Source of the DNA: Undaria pinnatifida
Lineage: Eukaryota; Sar; Phaeophyceae; Laminariales; Alariaceae
DNA length: 64,000 nt
NCBI GenBank assembly: GCA_012845835.1
Contig: JABAKD010000025.1
Coordinates: 15,539,966-15,603,965 of the forward strand
Reading direction: 5' to 3'
The notes under the pieces were generated by a model that was given only the letters and a program-made list of their open reading frames with translations, did no database searches and was not told where the DNA came from. This document shows positions 10,768 to 20,449 of this stretch, piece after piece. The position numbers and the translations under genes were made by a program. How positions within the stretch are numbered: position 1 is the first letter of the stretch; every line of letters begins with the position of its first letter.

Positions 10768-10911
10768 TTGACCTGTGAAATTGCACAAGATTGGCTTCAT
10801 ATTATATTGATTAGAGACCCAGAACCAGTTGTCGTTAGCTGATACTTCGCCGACAGGTTTTATCGGGGGCCGAGGCTAGAGAGCATACGCGTGTTCGAAT
10901 GAGGCGCTGTA
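10768..10911 (+). pseudogene. Decayed second copy of the RDPR sulfotransferase exon
   Basis: Forty-nine bases after the stop of exon 2, a frame reads TCEIAQDWLHIILIRDPEPV, then VVVS, an in-frame TGA (10839-10841) and YFADRF. It lines up with the ECEITDDWLQMVVLRDPRP region of the preceding exon but is clearly diverged. A second stop follows near 10909. No intact continuation is visible. I read it as a remnant of a tandem duplication of the exon or gene. Confidence 0.65.
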
Positions 10912-11189
10912 GGTTCCGAAAACGCACAATGCTCACGATGTTACGCTGAAAATATTTAGGTTGCTGACCCGGCTTTATCGGAGATAGAAGGCAGCCATCG
11001 ACGCTCGTGGTCTTGCAGATGTGTCATGATCTACTGTATATCACGGAAGAAATCATACTCCGGTAAAATGTCGTTTTGACATTCAGAAATGTTATCACGG
11101 GGTTTGCTGTTGTGATATCTGGCGCATCCCCAGTTATAACCTGTCAGGCAGCCCAGCACGTAGGGGCATGCTCACGGGTTCGGGTGCTA

Positions 11190-11330
11190 CCTAAGGTGTG
11201 TGATAACGGTATTATCGACCTCTAAAGAGCGTTAATAGACCTTTACCTGCTTGAAGGTGGTGTGATAACTCATGGGATTTGTCAGCAAAACAAGATGAGA
11301 TAATTCCGGCAAGGGGTGTGATAACAAAGC
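11190..11330 (+). repeat. Three spaced GTGTGATAAC boxes
   Basis: The 10-mer GTGTGATAAC occurs three times at roughly 60-bp spacing (about 11198, 11259 and 11318). The same box appears in the LTRs at 41901-42399 and 45747-46243, so this may be an LTR or enhancer relic. No gene is visible in 10912-11640. Confidence 0.5.
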
Positions 11331-11640
11331 CTGTGCTACCATGTATGAGGTTTTGGTCTGAAACAAGCTTGCCTTTCAACTTGGACGCAACACCGGTGAT
11401 GGCAATTGCCATGCTTGGACCTGGCAACACGCCGTTAGCGTTTCACGCAATCTTTTTGGCCTCAGGCTCACACCCTGTAGGGCACGGTCTTCTTCTCGCC
11501 GAAAACCTTCACGAAAGAAAATCGAGTCACCTCTTCCGCTCTGGTTTTCTTTTGTCGCCTTCGATTTAGGCGAAAAAGGTGTGTTAAGTGTTTACTAGTA
11601 ACACTAGGCGCCGCTTTTGAGATCTTCAAATAGTATTCAG

Positions 11641-11886
11641 GACGTGTGCTAGGATAGGGATGCACCTCTTTTTTCTTGGGGTTCCTCAATTTGGGAGCTT
11701 AAGACCTCTCCCAAAAACTGATCCGGAGAAGAAATATACTTCTACCAGATGAACCAATCTTATAGCTTAGGTGCACAACGAGAATCACGAAAAAAATGTC
11801 CAATTTTGGATGATTTTGGGTTAAGACCTCCGTCACTCGAAAAACATTTTCAGACGAAAAGTGATTCTTCTTTCGTAGCACGCGTC
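11641..11886 (+). mobile_element. MITE-like element, family B
   Basis: The ends are GACGTGTGCTAGGATAGGGA and TTCTTTCGTAGCACGCGTC. The interior has CCTCAATTTGGGAGCTTAAG, AGGTGCACAACGAGAATC and GATGATTTTGGGTTAAGACC, shared with 26788 and 61111. Length is 246 bp and it is non-coding. Confidence 0.75.
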
Positions 11887-12560
11887 TCAGCAGTGTATTA
11901 AAGCGCAATTGTCGGGTTGTTTCGACGGGTTCTGATGCGAGCGGTCTACACGCCTGCGGCGACAGCACGCTTTGTAGCGCATTGTACGCTTCACGTGGCA
12001 GGCACCTGTAACTGAAGTTGCCACATGATTGTCCGGGGTACCTGCACCATGGGCATTTACTTATGTGGAAAATCCCAAGGTTTACACGTCAGGGGCTCTG
12101 CTCCGCTGGATCACTCACTGCTGCCACGAAGCTTCTATTGTAGCCGACTCCAGCACAACAATACACCGAAGCATGGCAAACGGGATTTGTACTCAACGGG
12201 GAGTTGTCATAAAAGGGGAGGTTGCTTTTTATCTTGTTATACGATGTGTTGCTCTCTGCCTGTACCCTGCTTGGTCCGAGTACAGCGGAAAAAACGGTGT
12301 TGTTTTCAGAGCGCCCGAGCGTTCGATGTTCGCCGTGGGTGTAACGATATCTTGAACACAGTGACGAAATGAAGGCGCCAGAAAGCTGAATTTGGCGCAT
12401 GAATATTTTTGTCCACATACTCAAAATGCATACTAACCATATATATATATATATCATTCCTTTGAAAAAATTAACTGATACAACCCGGAAATGAGGCGGT
12501 AAATTGTTGACGACAGCCGCTCTAGAACATGAGAAGGGGTTGTTTCTTATGATGCGCGTG
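11887..12560. other. No gene recognised
   Basis: Short open frames occur on both strands but none shows a domain or a partner elsewhere in the window. A short (AT)n run lies near 12438-12454. Confidence 0.45.
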
Positions 12561-12564
12561 CTGA

Positions 12565-12860
12565 TGTTTTGGAATTAGTGGGGTATTCGTCCTTTTGACC
12601 GCTTGCAAATGTTAACGAATAGCTTACCCAAACTATGCCTTATAACAATCTCTCCCCCTGAAACGGTGGGATAGCGGGTCGACCGCATGTACGGGTGGAT
12701 CTGTCAATTATGCATGCCGTTTCGTTTCCTGGGTATACCGGGGAGAGCATTTTTTAAGTTGGACATGGGGAAAGTCTGAAAAAGTTCATTATGGTGTATG
12801 TGGGAGTTGAACCCACGACCCAAAAAAAACCATGGTCCTGCCGACGACGCCACATGTAAG
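12565..12860 (-). mobile_element. TRIM element, decayed copy
   Basis: Positions 12565-12647 are the reverse complement of the 84-bp LTR found at 25914 and 26202 (ends TGTTATAAGG on the minus strand). 12648-12860 match the TRIM internal region, including the T-arm-like GTGGGTTCAACTCCCAC and a TGGCGTCGTCGGCAGGACC block. The second LTR, expected just beyond 12860, is not recognisable, so the copy is incomplete. Confidence 0.7.
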
Positions 12861-13127
12861 GTTATAGGGGGGACACAGATTGCCCCCTGCAGTTCTGCCA
12901 ATTGAGCAGGTTCTCGGAGAGTATCCACGTTCTTTTCCTTCGTAGAGACGTTGCTTTATTTGATTCCACCAAAGCCCCGGATAGGTTTGAGATCGGCGGC
13001 ACGTGCCTTCGATCTATTTCCTGACTTTCCCGAATATAAAACGCCAACCTTATCACACGAAACCTTTCCAAATTATCTCAAATCCAGATAACAACAGGCC
13101 TTTCGAGGCCGTATCTTAACACTAGCC

Positions 13128-13260
13128 CACCTGATGAGTCGCATACCCAGAAATATGGGAGATTCAGGGAACCTCCGGTTCTACGAACTAGACCATGAGT
13201 CGAAGATGCGGCTCCTCAAAACCCACTCCCACACCTTTAACCGTCTGGCTATGGAGCCAA
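13128..13260 (+). repeat. Conserved short-ORF repeat, copy 1
   Basis: Bases here match 55050-55200 in inverse orientation. Both copies begin a reading frame with an ATG just after CTGATGAG and read similar peptides: MSRIPRNMGDSG versus MSLLRRNMEGSG, then SKMRLLKTHSHTF versus SKMQLFETYTPTL. I do not recognise the peptide. After about 45 codons the two diverge. It could be a fragment of an unrecognised element or a short conserved coding exon. Confidence 0.5.
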
Positions 13261-14063
13261 GAACACGTGAAGCAAAGCAGTTGAAAGAAGCGCAGAGCCT
13301 ACAACCAGGCAAACCCCACCCATCAAAAACCTGCCGCGTGCGGCCGGTGTGGCCGGGGGGGGGAAGAAAAAATCTAGAATCGGCCGCATGCCGCCGGTGT
13401 GGCGGGGTTGGGCAGGAAAGGCTCTACGGCAAACCAACCACAGGTAAGGTACTATGGCAAGGCGAGCCCTCGTCGATATGGAAGGGAACACCGGCCCTAA
13501 CACAAGGGAGAAGTCATGCGAAAAACCTCCCGCTGGATATCGGCAAGGCGGGGGGTTAGACGAGGAAACGACAAATACCCGGGATGGAAGTTGGCAACAC
13601 CTACAGCGCCGCTAGAGGGGGAAGTCTTCCGACGAAAAAACAAAGTAAGTGGAACAAATACATCACACAAAAGATAAAAGATAACACACAGACCCGTACA
13701 TAGCCCTGTACCACGTTACGCGCCAACAGGGTGCTCTGGCCGCCCCCCGGCTCTGAGATGAGGAGGGCGTCGGCAGGACGAAAATGAGCAAAGAAGAAGA
13801 AGCGACAGCCCTGCGCCTCAGATAGCGGCACTGACCAGGGGGTTCGGCAGGACAGAAAAAAAAAACAATTAAAAACCGCCCCGAAACCCGACGAAGGCCC
13901 TCAAGACACTACGAACAATGCAGAGACAGAGACTCTCAAACTTCATAACCCCAAAATTGAAGAACTTTCGAGGAGCGAGCGGCGTGAAAGTCAACTAGTC
14001 AAGGCCGCGCCTCAAGATTCTCCTACGGTACGTTGCATTCCCCGAGGAAACCCAATGGCAATG
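13261..14063. other. Non-coding stretch downstream of the gypsy integrase
   Basis: On the gypsy (minus) orientation this is where a 3' untranslated region and LTR would be expected. I could not find a direct repeat of it to the right of Gag, so no LTR is called. A duplicated block CGGCCGGTGTGGCCGGG / CCGCCGGTGTGGCGGGG lies near 13340 and 13390. Confidence 0.4.
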
Positions 14064-14531
14064 TCAACTTGCGCGCACCAAGAGCCTCGTACGGCTTCCG
14101 TCAAAGTCGTGTAGCGCGCCGGGGAAGAGGAGGATTAATCGGTCCCGGTTTGTCCAGAAAAAGCACCAGGTATACCTTGTCCTCGGTAGTGCTCTCGCTA
14201 ATTTTCCAAGCCACCATAACCCATCGTCTCCCTGGTACCAAACGTCGGCTCCCGTGGGGAGTACTGTGTCGTCGTAGCGACCAAGCCAATCGGCGCGGGG
14301 AACACAGGCGTAGCCCGGCGCTAGGAAACGTTCCCCTTTGTTGCGGGAGAGCTCACGCTGTGCCGCCACGATCCGCATTCCGCGGTAGAGGAGGTTGGGT
14401 TGGCGGTGCTGGTCTGGGGTTTGGCTTGGCGGTGCTGGGCTGGGGTTCCGGCCCAATAACGCAATATGTGGGAGCGGGAGAGATGAAGGTCCATTGTCCG
14501 CTCCCAGGAAGGTTCGGAGAGTCCCGCCCAA
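14064..14531 (-). pseudogene. Gypsy integrase C-terminal module
   Basis: The segment VWYQGDDGLWWLGK, followed in a shifted frame by KISESTTEDKVYLVLFLD and KPGPI, is a small beta-rich module that ends the integrase of this element type (chromo/Tudor-like by appearance). A frameshift near 14195 separates the two halves. In functional elements such a module is thought to help target integration to chromatin; here it is broken. Confidence 0.65.
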
Positions 14532-14905
14532 TGCGTCTTGTATAGCACCGCGATGACGCTCCCTCGCCCCCGTACTTACGGATTACCAGTGATCTGCTCC
14601 ACCTCCAGCTGTTGGGGGGGAGTGGAAACGTCGTCTTGAGTGACGTGGTACGGCGGGGATTTCTTGGAAAATTTGTTGAGCACGTACTGTGTCAGCCACG
14701 CCGGTAGGTATTTGGGCATGTCGGCGCTGTCGTGGGGGTTGGCACAAGGTTTGCAGCGCTCGATGGGCGCACGCCGACGAGCGTCCGAACCGGGCAAGTC
14801 GAAAGGGAGATAGCAATAGAGGAGGTTGCTCCGGGGGGCGAGCCATCCGGGGTCTCGGCGGCGTAGCAGGGACCAACGGCCATGACCTTGTACGGCCTCC
14901 TCCAG

Positions 14906-15937
14906 TTAAGCGCATGTTTGGCCTTGAGTACCTTTGCATCGGTGTTCGCCTTCACACCCTGGCAGATGGTAGAGGCAGAATTGTACCCATGCCAAACCAC
15001 CCACACGTGCTGGACGCAGCGGGTCGGCGAGGGCGGAGTGTCTGCGGTTAACACGGGAAACGGTAAGGGCGTGGTGTGCGCGGACAATGTCGTTCGCGCG
15101 CTTTCGCCGATCTGTCGCCAAGTCGCAACAAGCGAGGTGGTCAAGGGCCAGACTCTGGTGTCCCACGACACCAGTGCGGTCGAAAACCGTCAGGGGAAGC
15201 CGTGGGAGTCTGCCCATGTGGACCTCGTTGGGCGCCAGACCCGTCGCCGCGCTGACGGAGTTCTCGTTAGCGAATTTTACGTGGGGCAGATGCAAGTCCC
15301 AATCGTCTTGTCGCTCGTTGACGGCCATTGCCAGCATTGGTGCCATAGTCTGATTTACCCGCTCAACGCCCCCGTTACAGTTAGGATGTAAGGAGCTTGT
15401 AGCAAGCTTGTGCACACCCAACAGCTGGTATGCAGCTTATGAAAACTTGGACCAGAACTGCAGTCCGTTGTCCGAGAGTAAGCTGCGCGGGCACCCCCAC
15501 AAGTGGATGTATTGGTTCACCAGGATATTGGCTGTACCCTCCGCGGTGAACTCAGCGGCAGTTACGAGGAACACGTCGGCCCGACGACTGACGCGATCGG
15601 TGAACAGCAGGATGTAGATGTTGCCTCGTGGTGGGACCGAAAGGGGGCCGAAGTAGTCATCACTGACAGCGATACTTGGACCTTCCGGCAGAGGCATTGT
15701 GCTGATCGGCAGGCGGATAGTCAGCCGTGAGGGTTTCCGCGCTTGGCACTTCAAGCAGTGGCGAAGCCACCACCGGGTGCACACATTCATGCCAATCCAC
15801 CAGTAAAAACGCTCCAGCATGCGCAAAGTGCTCGTAAGCCAAGGCGACAAAAGGCCGTCGAGTGACAAGCTTGCATGATCCAAGGGCGCATGAGCAGAGG
15901 AACGTAGATGCGAACTGGCTCGTCGTTTAGCAAGCAA
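14906..15937 (-). pseudogene. Gypsy integrase core
   Basis: The frame from 15937 contains the N-terminal zinc-type segment (WWLRHCLKCQARK). It then carries the catalytic D-D-E set of retroviral-type integrases: first Asp in AVSDDYFGPL, second in SLLSDNGLQFW, third residue Glu in NGGVERVNQT. A TAA stop near 15437 lies between the second Asp and the Glu, in the same frame, so the protein would be cut before its last catalytic residue. The function in an intact element is insertion of the cDNA into chromosomal DNA. Confidence 0.8.
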
Positions 15938-16789
15938 AAAGCTCGCCCCATATAGTGGGGTTTGTCAGAGCTTGCTGGCGGGAGTGTCGGGGTAGGGACG
16001 AGTAGGACGATGTCGTCGTTCGTTGTATGTAGTCGACCCTTACCCGCCAGCTGCTGGGTGTCTGAGTGGGAGGGACGCTTGGGCGAGGGGTAGCATGCGA
16101 AGAAGTCGAGTGGCAGGGACGACGGCGGGGGCGATAGAGATGTAACGTATCGTGGCGTGGCACGTCGGTTCTGCGTGCTCTCTGCGCTTCCAATCGGCAT
16201 GAGAAACACGCGCGACGGAATCCGCCAACCGCAGTTCAGCAGCGTCGTCGAGGGTATCCGACCTTGTACGTGTAGACGGCGTGTCACCAGGAGGAGTCGT
16301 GAGCCGTAGGAGAGGAGTTCTTATAGGCTCTGCGTGGTCGTGGTCGGACTGAAGTGGTACCGTGCGGGCCGGCGGGTCGGCGAGAGTAGGGATCGCGGCG
16401 GCGGGTGGAGCCGGAGCCGGCCGTCGGACTCGCGGCGGAGTTGTAACTCGTGTGGACGTTGGCCGGGGGACCCCGATGGGCCCGAAGCCATAGTCGGCAG
16501 TAGGGGGTGCCTTACTAGCTGCTGTTGCTGAACGCCGGCGCGCCCGAGTGGAGATGCGGTCTGAAAATGGCGTCATCGTCTGGGGCGCCAGAGATCCAGG
16601 CTAGATACAGACGGGCGCGGTCGGGGCCGTGGGTTCGACTGGGTCAGTCCCTTTTACCGAGCTCCGGGAAGGCGTCGGTTGGGCCACTGATGTTGTGGCA
16701 GCCGGGGCTTCGGCAGAGTCCTCGTTGGCCACGGTGGCTACAGCAACAACCGAACCGAAATCGTAGTCAGCTGTACGCGAGACCCCGCC
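15938..16789 (-). other. Gypsy spacer between RNase H and integrase
   Basis: Proline-, arginine- and threonine-rich open frames lie on the minus strand (16040-16576 and 15787-16287) without a recognisable domain. The position between RNase H and integrase fits a degenerate linker of the polyprotein. Frames change within it. Confidence 0.45.
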
Positions 16790-17458
16790 TCAGCCGGGCG
16801 AGCTATTGACGGTGGCGATGGATGCAGAAACACAAGCGACGAATGTTTTGGAAGGAGTAAGAAGGTCGTCAAGCCTCATACGTGGCCCGTGTGTGCGAAA
16901 ATCGCAAAAGTAGGCAAGGGTGAGAGGAATCCCACCCAAGGCAATACTTTCGGTGCGGGGCATTAGCCTACCCAAGCCGACACCCGGAATCGGAGTGGAA
17001 GGAGTGTACAGCCCGCAAGCCCTCATGAGGTATATGCAGCAATCCTCAACAGGGGTGAGACTCGTCAAAACATTGCGGTCGTGTTCCGTGGCAGGCTCCG
17101 GCAAGCGCGACAGGAAGTCGGCGTTGCCGTTCGCGCTTCTATTTCGGTGTTCGCGGGTGTAATCGAACGCGGTAGGGAACTAGAGTCATCTCTGAACTCG
17201 GGCGTTGTGGTTCCCCACTTTACCTAGGCTTTCCAGAGCCTTGTGGTCTGAAAATAATCGGAACTTGATGCCCTAAAGGTGGCCGCGGAGGCGGTTGAGG
17301 GCCCAGAAAATGCTGCGAGCCTCCAAATCGAGAGGAGTCGAATGATTTTCCGAGTCGAGCGTAGCTCGGCTGATGTACGCGATGGGTTTTATGGAGCCGT
17401 CCGCCTGCTCCTGTTTGAGAGCGGCTCCGAACCCGTCAATGCAGGCATCGCAGTACAC
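16790..17458 (-). pseudogene. Gypsy RNase H
   Basis: The frame from 17458 starts YCDACIDGFGAALKQEQ (first catalytic Asp) and continues through LEARSIFWALNRLRGH (Glu), where a stop occurs. The same frame then reads FRLFSDHKALESLGK (Asp) and, after further stops, NADFLSRLPEPA (last Asp). All acidic residues expected for RNase H are thus still visible, but stops near 17273 and 17180 break the reading. The tail from 17104 to 16790 is a linker. Confidence 0.75.
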
Positions 17459-17495
17459 GTGAAACTGGCGTGTGCCGTCGGCGACGGCCCCCCAA

Positions 17496-18455
17496 TCAAG
17501 TAAAACGAGGACCGGCGGGAGCTCCGCCAGGTTCTCTCACCAAGTTCTCCATGTCAAGCGTCAAGACAAACTTGACCCAAATCCAAAGGGGCGCGTTAAT
17601 AGGACGAAGTCTCTTCGATAAGTCGGGCACAAATTTGCTGTAATAGTTGATACCACCCATGAGTGCGCGCACCTGCCCAACGTCAGTGGGCATTGGCATA
17701 TTGGTCAATGCCGACACGTTTTCCGCAATTGGGCGTAGGCCTGCTGGAGAAATGGAGTGGCCTAGAAAGTTCGCATTGGTAGTGCCCACACGCACCTTCG
17801 AGGGGGAAAGCTCGAGATTGTGCCTTCGAAGGCGTTCGAAGAGGGAGCGAATCGTCCGAACATGCGCTACCAGGTAGGAGTCGAACACGATGACGTCGTC
17901 GAGGTAAGCGTTTACCTGTTTCAAGTCCTTGATCGCCTCATTGACGACCTTGACGAACCACTCAGGCGGGGCGCTGCTGCCCTGAGGCATAACGAGCCAC
18001 GCATAAAGGCCCGTGGGTGTGCAATACGCTGTAAGGGGAACTGTGTCCTTGTGTGCCGTTATATGGTGGAACGAGGAAACCAAGTCGAACGGGGAAAACA
18101 CCCGACCTGAGCCTAAGGAGTCCAGGACCTGGTCCACGCGGGGAATCGGCACTTGGCTGAGTTTGCTCATTTGTTTGAGCTTCTTGTAGTTCACCGTGAT
18201 CCTCACACCGCCAGATTTCTTCGGGATGACCACCATCGGACTCGAGTATGGTGAGGTCAAGTGCTGAATCAGCCCAGCCGCGAGGTACGGGTTAAGGGTC
18301 GCGTCTACTTCTCTGGCCAGTGTAGGATTTATGCGATAGTGCCGTGAAGTGACCGAAGCGCTGCCCTCCAAAACCGAGACTTCAAAGGGTATTAGGGAGC
18401 ATGACCCAAAATCCGTCTTCGAGGTAGAGAATTCGACAGAAACGTCGCAGAGCAC
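17496..18455 (-). CDS. Gypsy reverse transcriptase (open part)
   Basis: This 319-codon open frame covers nearly all of RT: YSSPMVVIPKKSGGVRI, VNYKKLK, VFSPFDLVSSFHHI (first catalytic Asp), LYAWLVMPQG, QVNAYLDDVIVFD (YLDD active site), NFLGHSISPAGL and ALMGGINYYSKFVPDLSKRL. These are the Ty3/gypsy RT blocks in order. The frame is continuous with the protease and NADAR frames upstream. A frameshift or stop near 17496 separates it from RNase H. It is the best preserved part of the element, but cannot be expressed as a working polyprotein as it stands. Confidence 0.9.
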   Translation of the reverse strand: MLCDVSVEFSTSKTDFGSCSLIPFEVSVLEGSASVTSRHYRINPTLAREVDATLNPYLAAGLIQHLTSPYSSPMVVIPKKSGGVRITVNYKKLKQMSKLSQVPIPRVDQVLDSLGSGRVFSPFDLVSSFHHITAHKDTVPLTAYCTPTGLYAWLVMPQGSSAPPEWFVKVVNEAIKDLKQVNAYLDDVIVFDSYLVAHVRTIRSLFERLRRHNLELSPSKVRVGTTNANFLGHSISPAGLRPIAENVSALTNMPMPTDVGQVRALMGGINYYSKFVPDLSKRLRPINAPLWIWVKFVLTLDMENLVREPGGAPAGPRFT

Positions 18456-18485
18456 ACCCCCCAGTTGCTCAATGGTCGGGGGGTC

Positions 18486-19055
18486 CTAACCAGGGTCGTG
18501 TAAGTCGAACGCGATCTCCCGCAGGTGCGTTGGGAGTCGGGCCCAGACCCGTAGAAACGCAGAACATTGGGCTGGGTTTAAACGTTTCATTAGCGGCGGC
18601 GATGGCGGCGGCACGACGGGAGCTATCCCCTCCTCGTCCATCCAGCACGCGACCGCAGAGACCTGGCTGTCCGAAGTCTGACCAGGGTGGGGTCCCGTAG
18701 CCTGGATGGGGTGTTGCAAGGCACCCAACAGGACGCGCAAACATGGGGCGTCGGCGACCCCAACAAGGGCGCCTGGCTCGAGGTCCGCGACACCTATTAA
18801 GGGAAGCATTTGTCGTCCTGAAGCAACTAAGTGTCCCTGCCCCGAACAAATGTCCGGCTGCGACAGTTTGCCAACAAGAGTATGTCCTGTGAGCGCAGGA
18901 GAGCCGTTACTGCGCACCAAGTTGACCGCGAGCAGTTGGAGCTTGCCCGATAAAGTGACCCCCGAAATGCCATCATAGCAAAGGTGGAAAGCACCCTTCG
19001 ATGGAGCGGGGTCGACAGCATTAGCCGCTACGCCTGCTGTGGCGTGGGGTGACAA
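18486..19055 (-). pseudogene. Gypsy pol linker between protease and RT
   Basis: An open frame in phase with both protease and RT, ending in a stop 31 bp before the RT frame opens. It is alanine/glycine/proline-rich with a FHLCYDGISGVTLSGKLQLL start and a PTHLREIAFDLHDPG end. No domain is recognised beyond its position. In an intact element this would join protease to RT without a stop. Confidence 0.6.
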
Positions 19056-19328
19056 CGTCTGCTCGCCAACAAGCCGATTATCGGGAGGACGAGGGGGACG
19101 GGCTCATTACCAAGGGGTGTTTTAGCGCATCCATCGGTCACTGCCCAGCAAGGTAGCGTGCTGCATGACCGATGGAGGGACCACGCATGCCCATACTGCG
19201 AGAGAGCACGTCGGTTCTTTTTCGTGGAAGAATTGATCGCTCACACGGATGTGGGGCGCGGTCCGTAAAGGGGCGGATTCGCCAAAACCACCCAAGGAGC
19301 GAGGGCTGCTGGGTCGCTCGCACGCCGA

Positions 19329-19562
19329 TTAGGCGGCACCTACCGATAGTATACCATCCAACACATCACATCGGATGAAGGTTTGGGAGGACCCAGCGTC
19401 GAGCAGCGCCGTACATCTGTAGGGCGCAATGGTGTCCCCTCCGCTATGTATTGCAATATCGCGAGTGAAAGAAACGTCGTCCAGCGCCACGGTACCCCCA
19501 ACGAGGCGGGGACCGTGTTCTGGCACTGAACGGTCCGAGGCGTCACGAGAAGCTATAGCCAA
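19329..19562 (-). pseudogene. Gypsy aspartic protease, altered active site
   Basis: The segment YRCTALLDAGSSQTFIRCDV corresponds to the ALLDTGSSxTFI active-site region of retropepsin-like proteases. The usual Thr of D-T/S-G is Ala here (DAG). Upstream VGGTVALDDVSFTRDI fits the preceding strand. The frame equals that of NADAR and RT. The function in an intact element is cleavage of the Gag-Pol polyprotein; the DAG change and truncation make this copy doubtful. Confidence 0.65.
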
Positions 19563-19619
19563 AACCTTCGGGCTTTGATTGGCGGGTGAACCCGAAAAAC
19601 GGCCGAATAAGGGCCTTGT

Positions 19620-20444
19620 TCAGCGCCGATCACGGTCCCCAAGCACGACTGCTGAGCGGACGAGATTTCGTGGATTCCAGCATTTCCGGTGGGGCTGCGG
19701 AATCGACGAGGGGAGACGGGTGCGGCGATCCGGCCTCGCTCTCGCGAATTTCTTCGCTAACCGCAAAGAGTGCCTCACCAAGCAAGTTTTTCCTCTCCAC
19801 TTGTGTGGATCTATGGCGCGGGGGTCGTCCGCCCGAAGCCCAATACCCCACACAAGGTCTAGAGGACTGGCCTCTGCCAAACGTTTGTTGCCAGGGCTCA
19901 AACGGTGAAGTTTCATTGCTGGGTTCTGCATGAATTTTGCATAATTGCCAGATAACACGACATTTTGTTTCTCCCTATCCCAAACGGCGCTGTCAAAGTT
20001 TCGCACGCTTCGACCGACGCGTGTGTGTGTGCTGGGGTCAGACGATGACATGATGAGCTCTACTGCACGATGGTCTTTAAAAAGCCGAGCCTTTTAAGCC
20101 ATCATAAACTGCTGCGCGCAAGAATATGAGACGTCGTCGACGACAAACGACGAAGGAGACCACTCCGAGAAAAAGGACGGAGGTCTCCAGAACAACACTA
20201 CTTTGTCTGTAGAGTATTCGAAGGAATGGTCAAAAGTCGACGGTGCCAACCGGTCGGAGGCCGTGTTAGGCATATGAGCCTGAATTTTCGATGTCTGGGG
20301 ACACCAGTCTCCGGCACTTTGGGCCCGCAGCGTCCCCGTCTGGGAACGCCTGGCCTCTGGAGCACTGCGCCAGCCCGAACCCACGGGTGGTTGCGTCGTG
20401 GCTTTGACGCTCTTTGGCGTAAAGTCGCAAGGAACTGCTGTCAC
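19620..20444 (-). pseudogene. NADAR domain embedded in the gypsy polyprotein
   Basis: From about 20330 the frame reads KVVLFWRPPSFFSEWSPSSF, VVDDVSYSCAQQFMMA, a TAA stop (20094-20096), then in the same frame KARLFKDHRAVELIMSSSD, VGRSVRNFD..VWD, YAKFMQNPAMK, NKRLAEASPLDLVWGIGLR, ADDPRA and WRGK. That is the full set of conserved blocks of NADAR (DUF1768/YbiA-like), in order and at normal spacing. After WRGK the expected NLLGEALFAVSEEIRESE continues in a shifted frame, pointing to loss of one base in an A-run (plus-strand T-run 19787-19791). NADAR enzymes act on ADP-ribose-linked substrates or riboflavin intermediates as N-glycosidases. Its role in a retroelement is unknown. Codon phase shared with protease and RT argues it is part of the element and not a chance neighbour. 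Confidence 0.85.
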
Positions 20445-20449
20445 TGCAC

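Noticed and set aside
13261-14063. Gypsy 3' LTR
   Set aside because: No direct repeat of this stretch was found to the right of the Gag start at 22.7-24.2 kb.
14882-15391. 169-codon plus-strand frame
   Set aside because: It is the antisense shadow of the gypsy integrase, whose catalytic motifs are on the minus strand.
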